Positions 24,987 through 35,149 of a DNA stretch of 64,000 bases are shown here, one piece after another. How positions within the stretch are numbered: the stretch's first letter is position 1; each line of letters starts with the position of its first letter. The notes under the pieces were generated by a model that saw only the letters and a program-made list of their open reading frames with translations, was not told the DNA's origin and searched no databases. The translations under genes and the position numbers were made by a program. This stretch comes from Bullera alba (taxonomy: Eukaryota; Basidiomycota; Tremellomycetes; Tremellales; Bulleraceae): the NCBI GenBank assembly GCA_001600095.1, contig BCIX01000005.1, positions 998,523 to 1,062,522 of the forward strand. Reading direction: 5' to 3'.

Positions 24987-25728
24987 TCATCGATCCTTCT
25001 TCTTCTTTGACCGTTTCCGCTTCTTGGTCTCCTCCCCGGGGCCATTATCCGACCCATCATCCTCGGCCGAACGCTTCAGCTCGTCATCCTCTGCGTTTTG
25101 CTTCAACCGAGCCTGCTGCATCTGCGCCTGCAACGGTGTCAGCGACTGCCCCCATGATTGTGCTGGGCTTGCGGAAGGGACTGCACTCACCTCCCGGAAC
25201 TTCGCTAGGTAGACCTTGAGCACCCCCTCGTAGTTGTCAAATCCCAGGGCCCGCATTGATGTCAAGATGTCCTCCCCGTTGATCGTCTTTCGTTTCTCCG
25301 TCAAACACTTCTCCGCAGCTTCCGACGTCTACCACCTCTTCCATCAGCCTTCTATCCCGGTTGAGTTTTGTGTGGTGACTCACGATGAAGCTGATGAATT
25401 CGGAGACGCATTCCTGAACGCACTCCTTGGCATCTTTGGACACTTTGGCCGTATATGGTAGCGAGGTCTTCATGATTCTGGCCACGTTGGCGATCTATCA
25501 GAAGTTTCATCAGCTGTGCACTTCCACGATAGAGCAGAGGTGGGAGTCAAAGGGGGGACAGCCCTCACGCACCGGTAACCATCGATCTTGTTCTCTGAAT
25601 TCGTCGACTTGGGCATCCGTGAATGAAATCTCCTTGGCGCTAGGCGGGTGATGCACTCCGACTCCATCTTTGCTCCCTGCTCCCGAAGGCGCCAGGTTAG
25701 GCAGATTACCCGTGCCGACCTCTGGCAT
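24987..25728 (-). CDS. HAP3: CCAAT-binding factor subunit NF-YB/HAP3
   Basis: Three exons (25573-25728, 25384-25494, 24987-25328) give 202 residues from the ATG at 25728. The histone-fold core runs from about residue 46 to 137: [45 protein letters not shown], then [20 protein letters not shown] and [18 protein letters not shown]. All are signature NF-YB segments for dimerising with NF-YC/HAP5 and contacting the CCAAT box. A Gln-containing tail and a very basic [10 protein letters not shown] end follow and could be a nuclear localisation signal. A GTGAGT-like site right after the core begins a 45 bp segment whose removal would also keep the frame, so alternative splicing there is possible. It converges with listerin, with 236 bp between the stops. 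Confidence 0.95.
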
Positions 25729-25896
25729 CCTGACTGTTGATCGACCGAGGATGCGGTGTAGTTGTTGATGAGAACAAGAAAGTCATTGACAATCAAATCG
25801 ATCAGTCGGTGTTGTTCGGGTGCGAAAGAGCCGTAACCCGCGGAATAAACAGTCCGTGGGTTTATAGTTTGTTGAGCCGACTCGGCTTTCTGCACC

Positions 25897-25996
25897 GCCG
25901 ACATGGTCCAGGGGTACGATACATGCTTCGGGCGTTCTGACTCGTTACGATTCGTAATTATTGCGTGAGACCCCGGTTCGAGTCCGGGTGTTGGCC
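25897..25996 (+). tRNA. tRNA-Pro(CGG) with a 29-nt intron
   Basis: The acceptor stem GCCGACA (25897-25903) pairs with TGTTGGC (25989-25995), with one G-T wobble. The anticodon stem CATGC (25922-25926) pairs with GCGTG (25963-25967) once an intron at 25933-25961 is removed. The loop then reads TTCGGG plus T, placing CGG (25929-25931) as the anticodon. The T-arm is CCCGG/TTCGAGT/CCGGG, with the internal B box at 25975-25985. The intron sits after position 37, the canonical place. It lies about 170 bp from the HAP3 start and is transcribed away from it. Confidence 0.85.
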
Positions 25997-25999
25997 TAG

Positions 26000-26010
26000 T
26001 TTTTTGTTTT
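26000..26010 (+). terminator. RNA polymerase III terminator
   Basis: A run of six T (26000-26005) followed by G and four more T begins 3 bp after the tRNA 3' end, as expected for Pol III termination. Confidence 0.75.
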
Positions 26011-26423
26011 TGCCCGTGAAGATGGGTTCAGCTTTGTCGTCGACATGGATGCTTTTCAGCAGAGATTTAGACCTCAGGCGGTATCTATGGCACTCGTAGC
26101 CAAGGTACCAATTATAAGCAGTAGGTGGTAAGATGTGGTAAGATGTGCATCGGTTCAACAGGCCAGGCAATGATCGTCACTCGTCCTCACGGGTATCCTT
26201 TTGGAGGCATCGAGAAGCGCCTGGTTCACGTTTGATACATGTCCCTGTTCTCCCATCGCAGTTAGGTCTACTACTGTACATCCTGTATGTGTGGTAATTG
26301 TACACCTTGCTCCCATTTCTACCTTGTTCCCAATTCTACTTTGTATATTGTTAGTCTGTTGGTCCATTATCCACGCATTATGTCGTCGGTCCATATCACT
26401 GTCGGGGGTCTAGGTCCACGTCG
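26011..26423. other. spacer between tRNA and PSP1-domain gene
   Basis: A 413 bp stretch with no supported gene. It holds the 3' UTR of the PSP1-domain gene (minus strand). Confidence 0.4.
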
Positions 26424-29339
26424 TCAGGAGAGGATCCTAACGGGTTTTGGGTGGAAGGGCTCACCATCCTTGGGCACCATGGCCATCCAGATCCGGGACT
26501 GTATACTACATCAGCACTGCTGAATCGGGGCAGCATGTTCGCTGGACTCACCTTGAATATCCTAAAGTTTTCCTTTGTGAGATCCCTAAAATCGATCCTC
26601 TTGTCCGCCTTGAAGTAGAATGTGAGCTTGCGGCGGTCCCTACATTCATAGCATCAGCTCATGTCGTCGCAAGACGCTGAAATAGCTGCTCACCACTGGT
26701 ACTCCGCATCGACGATCTGCATTGGCATGCCTCTCTGCGCTGCCTTCTCCCGGCATATCATCAACGCATCGTGCTCATCCCTCAATTTGTCCATCATACG
26801 ACTGTAGCCATCAGCACGAGCCACTCTTAGGTAGGAGAAGGGACGACTCACGCTTGGTCCTCTGGACCTTGGGAAGACTTTGCGAATATCCTCTTCGGCA
26901 TAATCTCCTTGACCAATGGTCCCCTATTGTTCCCATTCCCGACCATTCCACCTCCATTGATACTGACACCTCCGCTGCCGAGGTTGGTATCCATAGATCC
27001 ATTTCCCACGCCAGCGAGCAATGTCGCAAGATCGGCAGTAGCTAGAGACGGATCGATACCGCCAATTCCCCCAATGCCGATATTGCGCTGGAGGTGAGAC
27101 CCATAATGAGGCATCTTGGGGTTCATTGCCAGTCCCGGCGGTTGATGTTCCCTCGCCCCTGACATCAACGTCGCAGTAGCCTGTTTCTCCTGCCATTCTC
27201 GTACTTCCACAGGTGTGAGCTGGTCGAAAATGACAGTGCCGAGATCGCTTCCCCGGTCCGCTTCCACGATCACCTTGTCGCCGTTGGAGATGAGCAGTGT
27301 TGGATCCGGGCAGTAGAAGACGTCTCGACGGCCCGCTTTGAAAGTGACGATGTAGAGGGGTGTCGTGACGGGCATCGCTCCAAGAGGGATACCTCGGCCA
27401 AGATCAGAGAGGGACAAGGAGGAGAATGATGGGGAGGTAGGCTGAGGTGGGGAGTTGTTGATTGCGGGCGGGTAGTATGGGTATCCCTGCCCACCCATCA
27501 TCTGACCGGGGCCCATGGATGGAAGACCGTAGGTAGCTTGGCCAATGGGGCTGAAAGGTCCACTTTGGAGGTTTCCTTGAGGAGGTCGGACTCCAATTCC
27601 CTGCTGACCGGGTGCCATGCCATTGGTGCCGTACATCTGAGGTTGTCGACCGAATCCAGGTCCCATCTGCTGGACTGGCGATGAGGGTCCCATGGGCAAG
27701 TAGTTGTTCGGCCGGGTGTACGACTGGCTCTGGTACCCCATCCTAGAATCGAACTGGCTTGGAGGAATACCTATAGCGCCGACATTGGTATTTCCCAACC
27801 GAGGTCCTCCTAATCCAATAGGACCCGGTCCTTCCATCTCCCTCCCTCTATCGACTACAGGGGGCATCACGCCAATTGGGCCATTAGTCCTCGAAGCGGG
27901 CTGGTCGAAATTGAACCGAGATCCTCGACTGGATTTGCTATTCTCCGATGCCTCCCTCTCGTTCGATGTGGACAAGAGGTTCTCTGCTCGACCTCGACTT
28001 GGCGAGCCAAAAATGCCAGAACTGAAGGACGAAGATTTGAGGATTCCGTTGCCCAGTTGATCGAATTTCGGCAGACTTCCAGAGTGATGAGATGATTGGG
28101 GTAGCTCTCGTCGGGTAATGGGAACTCCTTTACCCATCTCAATCTCCACGCCTCGCTTGCGACTCTCGTCAATCTCGAGATTGAGCGCGTTCCCCAATTT
28201 CTCCGGCAAGAGCTCTGCGTCTGTAAACCCAAGCTGACCGAGTCCTCTGCCCGGAGGCGAAGTCATGCCGAATCCATCGCTGAACATGTCCCTCCTGCCA
28301 CCAGGTCCGCCAACTACAGACACTGAATGCCGTCGACTTGAGCTTCCAGACTTGTTGCCATTGGAGTTGTCGCCAAATCCACCGACAATGGTGTTTTGAC
28401 TCTGGCCAAATCCGCCCAAGGCCTTGGCGACCGATGTAGAGAGAGCTGAAGGGCTGAGTGTCTTCTCTGGAGCCGAGCTACCCCAGCCACCGGCGGCGTA
28501 CATTCTCTGCGGGAATAACCCCTCCACGGGTGACTTGAATCTGTCTGCTCCTGCACTGGTTCCGTAGCCACCCAGTGTCGATACATTCCTGGTGAATGGG
28601 GACATGTTGCTGCCTTCCACTGGATCAGACCAGCCAGGATCTTGGAAGCGAGATAGCGAACCGGTATTCTCGAGCGTCGACATTGTCCCAGGAAAGCTCC
28701 GATCGTACATTGGTCTCACGCCAGTTGCTAGCGATTGAGAGCGGGAGCGTGATGAGTTGGCGCCAGCTTTGGGAGGCGATCGAGATGGGAGATTGGGAAG
28801 ATATGACGAGGGTGAGTTGGACGGCGAGGACGAGGGGGAGAACGTGGGGAAAGGCGAAGTCGAGTGAGATCGCGAAGGGACCTCCTCGACATGACTGGAC
28901 AGCGTTCGGATCTTGGATGGGTTCTAGTCACATCAGCCTCCATCCACCTCTTGTGATTCCACACAGGACTCACTCTCGACTCTCTGAGTTCGCCTGCTGA
29001 AAAGCTATTTGCTCTCGTAGCCGTTCCGGAACCAGGTACAGCGAATTTGCTCGGCGTTCTGCTCCCCCCAATGACTCCAAACTGTCCAGACGGGCTGCCT
29101 CGTCCTGACTCTGGCAATGTCCCATTGAAAGGACTACCTCCGCCTAAGGGCATTCTCTCGCCAGGCGGTTGCGACGTCGCCCTCGACTTGTACCCTTGAG
29201 GCATGTTGCCGAGAGTAGCTGAGCGGGCGGGTGCAGGTCGGAACGGTGGGATATTAGGCTTGACCGCTCCAAAGTCACCGCCATTGCGTTGTCGTGAAGC
29301 AAACTCATCTCGGCTTTGTCCAGTATGCGGGGCGGACAT
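26424..29339 (-). CDS. PSP1 C-terminal-domain protein
   Basis: Five exons (28974-29339, 26852-28923, 26694-26801, 26552-26639, 26424-26498) rebuild 902 residues from the ATG at 29339 (MSAPHTGQSRDE). The N-terminal two thirds are Gly/Ser/Pro/Asn/Met-rich and disordered. The conserved PSP1_C domain occupies the C-terminal 300 residues or so: LYIVTFKAGRRDVFYC, NGDKVIVEADRGSDLGTVIF, KEIMPKRIF, QIVDAEYQWDRRKLTFYFKA, then DFRDLTKENFRIFKSRIWM. The family includes yeast Psp1 (a dosage suppressor of DNA polymerase alpha mutants), trypanosomatid RNA-binding complex subunits and bacterial YaaT/RicT; its molecular activity is not settled. The low-complexity N-terminus beside an RNA-linked domain fits a ribonucleoprotein-granule protein, but that is inference. 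The last three small exons were confirmed by frame continuity. Confidence 0.9.
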
Positions 29340-30198
29340 GCCGGTACTATTCTGATTGACAGTAGGTGGTTGTGATACTAATAGCTCTGGGCTCTCTTCT
29401 GAGTCTATTGTCCAGGATCTGGATCCAAGATATCACCTGCTACGCTGAGGGTATGGCTGGATAGACGAGTGGCATGGGCTCGAGTGGATGTGATTCGGGT
29501 GGAGGTCGCGTGTCCAAGAGCCGGGCCGGGAAGGGTGATTTCGCTGTCTATTCAATCTAAGCAGTCTACGGTCGTCTAGTGTATCGTGGTGATGAGGAGG
29601 AGGTGTGATGAGATGTTGAGAAACGAGAAAGACGAGGCCCGAGAATGATTGGACCGTGGTAGCAAGGCGGCAAGGGCGGGAGGATGAGGATGGGTCAAAT
29701 GACCTCGAGACTCGTCCCAACATGGAAAGCGGGGCCAGCGGACTCGCCCACAACCTGGGGGCGGCAACAGGGAAGTTCCGGCGGAATCAGATAGTTATTC
29801 GAGCCACCACTTAATCTCGGGGCGGCAATTACTAAATCCCGGTCCGGGTTTGGTTCGGGTCTTGCTTTGCCTTGCTCAACTTCGATAGCATTGACTCTTG
29901 ACCATTCAAATCTCGAGCACTACATTTACGCGAGCGCAGACAGAGTCATTAGGAAGAGGAGTCACGTCAGATAATAATCTACGCTGACCGCTGGCAACGT
30001 TGCATGAGGCGTTAAGATGTTGCGGAGCTCTTCCGCGCGATCTCGGCTTAATCCTTACTTTCTCCAAGCCTATCCTCAGGAGTCAGATCTGGGACACTGA
30101 TTGGAGCCGAGACCAATAGTAAGTGTCACATCATAGGCATATATGATCTTCACAGTCTCTTCCAGGGATATCGTGCTGGCAGTGCCATTTGGAGAGAG
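29340..30198. promoter_or_regulatory. upstream region of the PSP1-domain gene
   Basis: An 859 bp gene-free stretch between the Zn2Cys6 gene stop and the PSP1-gene start, both minus strand. It presumably contains the PSP1-gene promoter. No regulatory site is recognised. Confidence 0.45.
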
Positions 30199-32434
30199 CT
30201 ATCCAAACTCGTCGGTACCGAGATTCAGCAATGTGTTTGGATCGAAATCGAGAAAGATCCCTGGCCAGGGTGGCATATCCTGGCCAACACCTTGGTCGTA
30301 GTCCGGCAGGATCGATAATGCCGAAGGGTGGTCCGTTGGGAGGTAGATACCTGATTTGATCAGTGTCCACCCCGTTCTTGCACCTGATACACTGACCTAG
30401 TGCCCTGACGGCCTTGACAAATCCGTGGGCAGTGTCAGCTGCGTCTGGCCAGGTCTCCACGTGAGCCTCGAGGAGTTTGACCAGTTTCTCAAAGAGAGTC
30501 TGGGCCTCGAGCGGGTGCAGCTCGCCTTTGCTACAGCACAGGATGAGGATCTGCCCACAAGTATCGATACGCTTGAGCTGTGGCCATGAGGGGTCCAAGC
30601 GACCAAAGCTATTGAGCTCGGTGTACAGGTGGATTATATGTGCCGCCGCTCGAGAGAGGTAGATGTATGTCATTGCCTGAGCCTCGGGTAATGGGATCCG
30701 CTGGGCATGTAACATGATTCGTAACCTATATGCTATCAGCAATGCGTCTCGAATTGCGGAAATACCCATGTCACAGTGCGTACCAGTGATAGCGCAGCTC
30801 GGCCCATGCGCTCTTGACCCGTTGAGTGCCCAAGCCCTTATCCTTCCGAAGATCCACCAGCTCCTCGCTCCAATTCAACTCCATCCGCTCGACATAGGCG
30901 TCTGACGTGATGTCGGTATGAGGATCATGATAGTCCCTGATAAAGTTGATGGCACGCCTCGACGCCGTGGCTAGGCTTGGAGGAGTGAACATCTCCACTG
31001 GCGGTGCATCGACATCGGTCTCCCTCACATCCAGTATCGGCGTCAAATTGCTCAGCGATGCTGCGAGGCTTGATGTAGATCAGCACAATGCAGGACTGGC
31101 ACGACACACTCTGGAAAGGTGCACTCACACATCACAGAAAGTGAACACGGCGAAGAGAGGTCCTGCCATCTCCTCTTGGGGATACAGCTGTGCGATGCTC
31201 CTGCGGTGGATCCCCAGCTGCGTTACTTGCCATGCCATGTCGGTAAGAATGGCTTGTATGTCCGGCTTGCCTCCCTCTACAAAGGCGTACGAGATCAAGC
31301 AAAAGTATGCCCCTATTACATCATTCATCAGTCAGAGTGATCTAAGGAGGCAGTGTCTGCGTTCACTCACACAACGCGATAGTGCTCGGTCTGGCCCATC
31401 GACTCAACGCTTCCTGCGACATGCGGTAATACGTCACATCCTCCCTTTCCAGCCTCAGCGCCTGGGGTAGACTCAGCACTTGAGAAAACCTGGAGATGCA
31501 GAGCGATGCGAGGACCAATGCGAGCTGATCATCGGTGAGAGAATTGGGAAGTGCGCGATATCGCTGATAAGTGTTCCATAGTCGCGGCTTGTCTATGGAG
31601 TTGTACCTATCCAGATCCGGAGCAGTGACGAGGTGTTCCATCAAGCTGAGCTCGAAGCGATCCCGATCTTGCGGGTCCTGGGGCAGAGGAGACCCTTGCA
31701 ATCGCGGTAGGCGGGCTGTCTCGGGAGTATCGAGTGAACCAATGGAAACGCCTGTCGAGGTCAGCACAGAGCGATGAAGCAGATGGCAGAACGCACCGGA
31801 ACTTATGCACCATGGGGTGATGTACTCCTGGAGAGGCATTAGAGGATCCCTTGGTGGAATCCATGGCGGGTCAGGGCGATCAGAACGAGGCTCTGACGAG
31901 GCACCGAGTGCGCTGCTAGTCGTTGCGGAACCGATATCTGGGTTCTGTGGAGCGGGGTCGAGTGATCTTGAACTCGGAGGGACGGTGGTCAAAACGCCAA
32001 TGTCAGAGAATGTCGAGACCCCATTTTCCAGCGTGCTCGAGCCACCTTGTAACAAAGTGCCCACCTCGATCTCTTCTGCCAAATTGCTACCACTCGCTCG
32101 AGCATTCGCCTCCTGCTCCCGCCTTGCTTTCTTGAGCACCCTGGATGACAACTGCCTACAGGCTCAGCCTCAGCGCGTGCCCCAACGACGGCCACATGAT
32201 CGAAGAGCCTCTCACTATCGCACACACTCACCTCGCTGGCCTGGCTTTGATCCTCACTTCACAGAGCGCTGCAACGCCATTATCCACACAGCCACGACAT
32301 GGGATATCGCCGGAACACTTGATCCGCCTGAATCTGCAGTTTTCACAAGCCTTGCTGGCTCTCTTTCGCGCGGGTCCCGATGATGGCGCACTGCTTGTGC
32401 TGGCTATAGGGTCATTGTCACCTGTTCCTGGCAT
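30199..32434 (-). CDS. Zn2Cys6 fungal transcription factor
   Basis: The exons are 32232-32434, 31371-32155 (probably containing a further 45 bp intron with a GCTGAC branch site near 31750-31796), 31129-31312, 30784-31068, 30397-30725 and 30199-30350. They give about 630 residues from the ATG at 32434. Residues near 28-56 form the binuclear zinc cluster: ACENCRFRRIKCSGDIPC then CRGC...C, with six Cys and the basic RFRRIK segment. The rest is the helical middle-homology region typical of these regulators. It ends in an acidic segment (GTDEFG) that could activate transcription. It is divergently transcribed from the beta-glucuronidase gene across 415 bp, an arrangement often seen for a pathway-specific regulator and its target; the link is inference. 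Confidence 0.88.
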
Positions 32435-32849
32435 TTGGTTTCGTGGTGGGCCCCAGGATGCATGAGAGACGATCGATGATGATCGAGATGAGTGGACCTG
32501 TGATCTGCTGTAACGCCGGGGTGAGTGGGCATTGGATATACCTGACCGTCGGCTATTTCCAGAGAGCTCAGGGCAGTACTGCGGGGAGCTTCAGCTGGGA
32601 GCCTCGAGCCTCACGGGCAGGCATATGACTGTTAGACATCTCACTTGCTCGCTGCTCTCCGGGTCATTCGATATCCAGAGATACCTCGCTCGAGCTCGGG
32701 ATGTAGCCTGATGTAGCTGTCCATGTCGGGCGTCGGGCCGGGATGCTGCTGAGACGACGGTAACCTTCATATAGACACAAAGATGACCTTGTCGTATAGT
32801 TGCCCCTCTCATCTCAACTCAACCCAACAACCCCGATCGAGACTCCAAC
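32435..32849. promoter_or_regulatory. divergent promoter between regulator and beta-glucuronidase
   Basis: This 415 bp stretch separates the ATG of the Zn2Cys6 factor (32434, minus) from that of the glucuronidase (32850, plus). Zn2Cys6 proteins usually bind paired CGG triplets. I did not find an unambiguous symmetric CGG pair by eye. Confidence 0.55.
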
Positions 32850-34679
32850 ATGCTCAAGCCCATCGACACAGCTACTCGAGAGACCAAGAGCCTCAACGGT
32901 CTATGGAAGTTCGCCCCTGACACCCCCTTCACTTCCGCTCCAACCTCGTCTTCCGCCGCTGCTTCCGATACCGAGTTCTGGAAGGCACCTCTACCAGGTA
33001 CTCGAGAATGTCCCGTCCCAGCGTCTTACAACGACCTCTTCCTCGAGCCGTCCCTTCGTAATCACGTCGGCAAAGTATGGTACCAACGCACCATCCGAAT
33101 CCCCGCCGGCTGGAAAGACAGACGAATCTTCGTACGAGTCGACGCTGCCACGCACCAAGGCGAGGTCTACATCAACGACAAATTCGTCACCAAGCATACT
33201 GGCGGATACATGCCATTCGAGGCTGATCTGACTGACCGTGTCAAAGCTGGAGAAGAGGCGAGATTGACTATTGCCGTCAACAACCTTCTCACCAACGAGA
33301 CCATTCCGGTCGGCAAATTCGTTGTCAATGACAGTGGGGTGGTTCAGCAAAAGTACTGGCATGACTTCTTCAACTATGCCGGTCTAGCCCGATCAGTCAC
33401 GCTCAACGCAGCTCCTCTTGACAGAATCGAGGATATCACCATCACAACCGATATCGAAGGCGAAGCCGGCTTGGTGCACTACAAGGTCCACACGACATCC
33501 GGTTCCAAGGAGCTCGAGTTGGAGCTCGTCGATCAAGATGGCAAGACGGCCGGCAAGGGCTCAGGCCCATCTGGTACAATCAAAGTCGCCAAAGCCCACC
33601 TCTGGCAGCCGGGAGCAGCATATCTCTACAACCTCAATATCAAGCTCAACAAGGACTCGACCCTCGTCGACGAGTACATCCTCCCAGTCGGCATCAGGAC
33701 GGTCAGAGTCGACGGTCTTCAGCTCTTGATCAACAACAAACCCTTCTACTTCACCGGCTACGGCAGACACGAGGATACCCCAGTCAAGGGCAAGGGCCAC
33801 GACGACGCTTGGATGGTTCACGACTTTGAATTGATGAAGTGGACTGGAGCCAACTCGTTCCGAACCTCACACTACCCTTACGCCGAGGACGTCATGGACT
33901 ATGCCGACCGACACGGATGGTTGGTCATCGACGAGACTCCGGCTGTCGGGTTGAACTTGAGTCTCGGAGGGGGAATCTTTGGAAAGGCGGAGAGGACTTG
34001 GGGTGATTTCGCCAACGACAAGACTCAAGCTGCTCACAAGCATGTCATTCAAGAGCTCATCCAGCGAGACAAGAACCACCCATGTGTCGTCATGTGGTGT
34101 ATCACCAACGAGCCGGCGTCCGGGGAGGAAGGGGCTAGGGAGTACTTTGAGCCATTGGTCAAACTCAACAAGGAGCTCGACCCGTCTCGACCAGTCACCT
34201 TCACCAATATGGGGATGGCCAGGCCGAACCAAGATCTCATCGCGGACCTCTTCGACGTCATCGGCATCAACCGATACTACGGGTGGTACTCGGACACTGG
34301 GGATCTCGCCACGGCTGAGCTACACCTCGAACAGGAGTTGAAGGAGTGGCAGGACAAGTTCAACCGACCTATCATGATGTTCGAGTATGGTGCCGATACC
34401 ATGGCGGGATTGCATTCGGTCGGAGAGTTGCCCTGGTCGGAAGAATATCAATCCGACCTGTATGAGATGTACCACCGAGTCTTCGACAAGATCCCCGCGC
34501 TCATCGGAGAACAGGTTTGGAACTTTGCCGACTTCAATACTGGTTCTGGAATCGTTCGAGTCGACGGTAACAAGAAGGGTATCTTCACTCGAAGTCGACA
34601 ACCCAAGCTCGCCGCCCACTCCCTTCGTCGTCGATGGCAGGGGTTGCAGAAGACGCCTCACGAGAAGATCTCAAAGTAG
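32850..34679 (+). CDS. beta-glucuronidase, GH2 family, bacterial type, intronless
   Basis: One uninterrupted frame of 609 residues from the ATG at 32850. It hydrolyses beta-D-glucuronides. The order is an N-terminal sugar-binding jelly roll (LNGLWKFAPD...), an immunoglobulin-like linker and a TIM barrel. The acid/base Glu is in ITNEPASGEEG (E421), the nucleophile in MMFEYGADT (E512), and the C-terminal GNKKGIFTRSRQPK (N574, K576) is the Asn-x-Lys clamp that recognises the glucuronate carboxylate in E. coli GUS. Length and collinearity with the 603-residue bacterial enzyme are close. There is no signal peptide, so a cytosolic enzyme is predicted. Absence of introns among multi-exon neighbours suggests acquisition from bacteria or by retroposition, though such enzymes are also known in ascomycetes. 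Confidence 0.95.
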   Translation: MLKPIDTATRETKSLNGLWKFAPDTPFTSAPTSSSAAASDTEFWKAPLPGTRECPVPASYNDLFLEPSLRNHVGKVWYQRTIRIPAGWKDRRIFVRVDAATHQGEVYINDKFVTKHTGGYMPFEADLTDRVKAGEEARLTIAVNNLLTNETIPVGKFVVNDSGVVQQKYWHDFFNYAGLARSVTLNAAPLDRIEDITITTDIEGEAGLVHYKVHTTSGSKELELELVDQDGKTAGKGSGPSGTIKVAKAHLWQPGAAYLYNLNIKLNKDSTLVDEYILPVGIRTVRVDGLQLLINNKPFYFTGYGRHEDTPVKGKGHDDAWMVHDFELMKWTGANSFRTSHYPYAEDVMDYADRHGWLVIDETPAVGLNLSLGGGIFGKAERTWGDFANDKTQAAHKHVIQELIQRDKNHPCVVMWCITNEPASGEEGAREYFEPLVKLNKELDPSRPVTFTNMGMARPNQDLIADLFDVIGINRYYGWYSDTGDLATAELHLEQELKEWQDKFNRPIMMFEYGADTMAGLHSVGELPWSEEYQSDLYEMYHRVFDKIPALIGEQVWNFADFNTGSGIVRVDGNKKGIFTRSRQPKLAAHSLRRRWQGLQKTPHEKISK

Positions 34680-35149
34680 CCGCCCCCTAGGATTGTACTG
34701 TTGGAGTGAAGTAGTACCTTCTTGGTAGTTGTCAATAAGTAGAGTGATGCAATCCGGTGACATCCAGTAGAGTCCCACCCAAGTCCCACCTTGGTCCCAC
34801 CCCAGCTGCGCAACTCCAGATCCATCCTCCGTTTCTACCGCTTTGGGCAACTACTAACCTGCCAGCCGGACTTGACCGGAATCGGAATTTGATTCCGTGC
34901 GCGGTATCGTGATCAGCCGGTCCACCTGACTCAACGCGCAAGCATCCTGCTTCCAGCTTGCTATCTGAATCCTACTCTGACACTCTGCATCGATCATCGA
35001 GAACAAGCACATCTCATCTCGTTGCTCTAGACGCCAGTCCAACAAGATAGAGTCAAGGACTCAAGCTTAAAGATCTCTGTCGGTATCAACAAAACACTCA
35101 TACCGCTCGAACGACACCATCCAGGCAATCTCACGCCACCGAGCTCGAG
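34680..35149. promoter_or_regulatory. spacer upstream of the NBR1-like gene
   Basis: A 470 bp stretch with the 3' UTR of the glucuronidase gene and the promoter and leader of the NBR1-like gene. A short GTCCCACC-type repeat occurs three times around 34771-34801. No gene is supported. Confidence 0.45.

Noticed and set aside
26848..27200. Opposite-strand frames inside the PSP1-domain gene
   Set aside because: They are antisense shadows caused by the Gly/Asn/Met-rich coding sequence.
32850..34679. Bacterial contamination as the source of the glucuronidase gene
   Set aside because: The gene is embedded between spliced fungal genes on the same contig.
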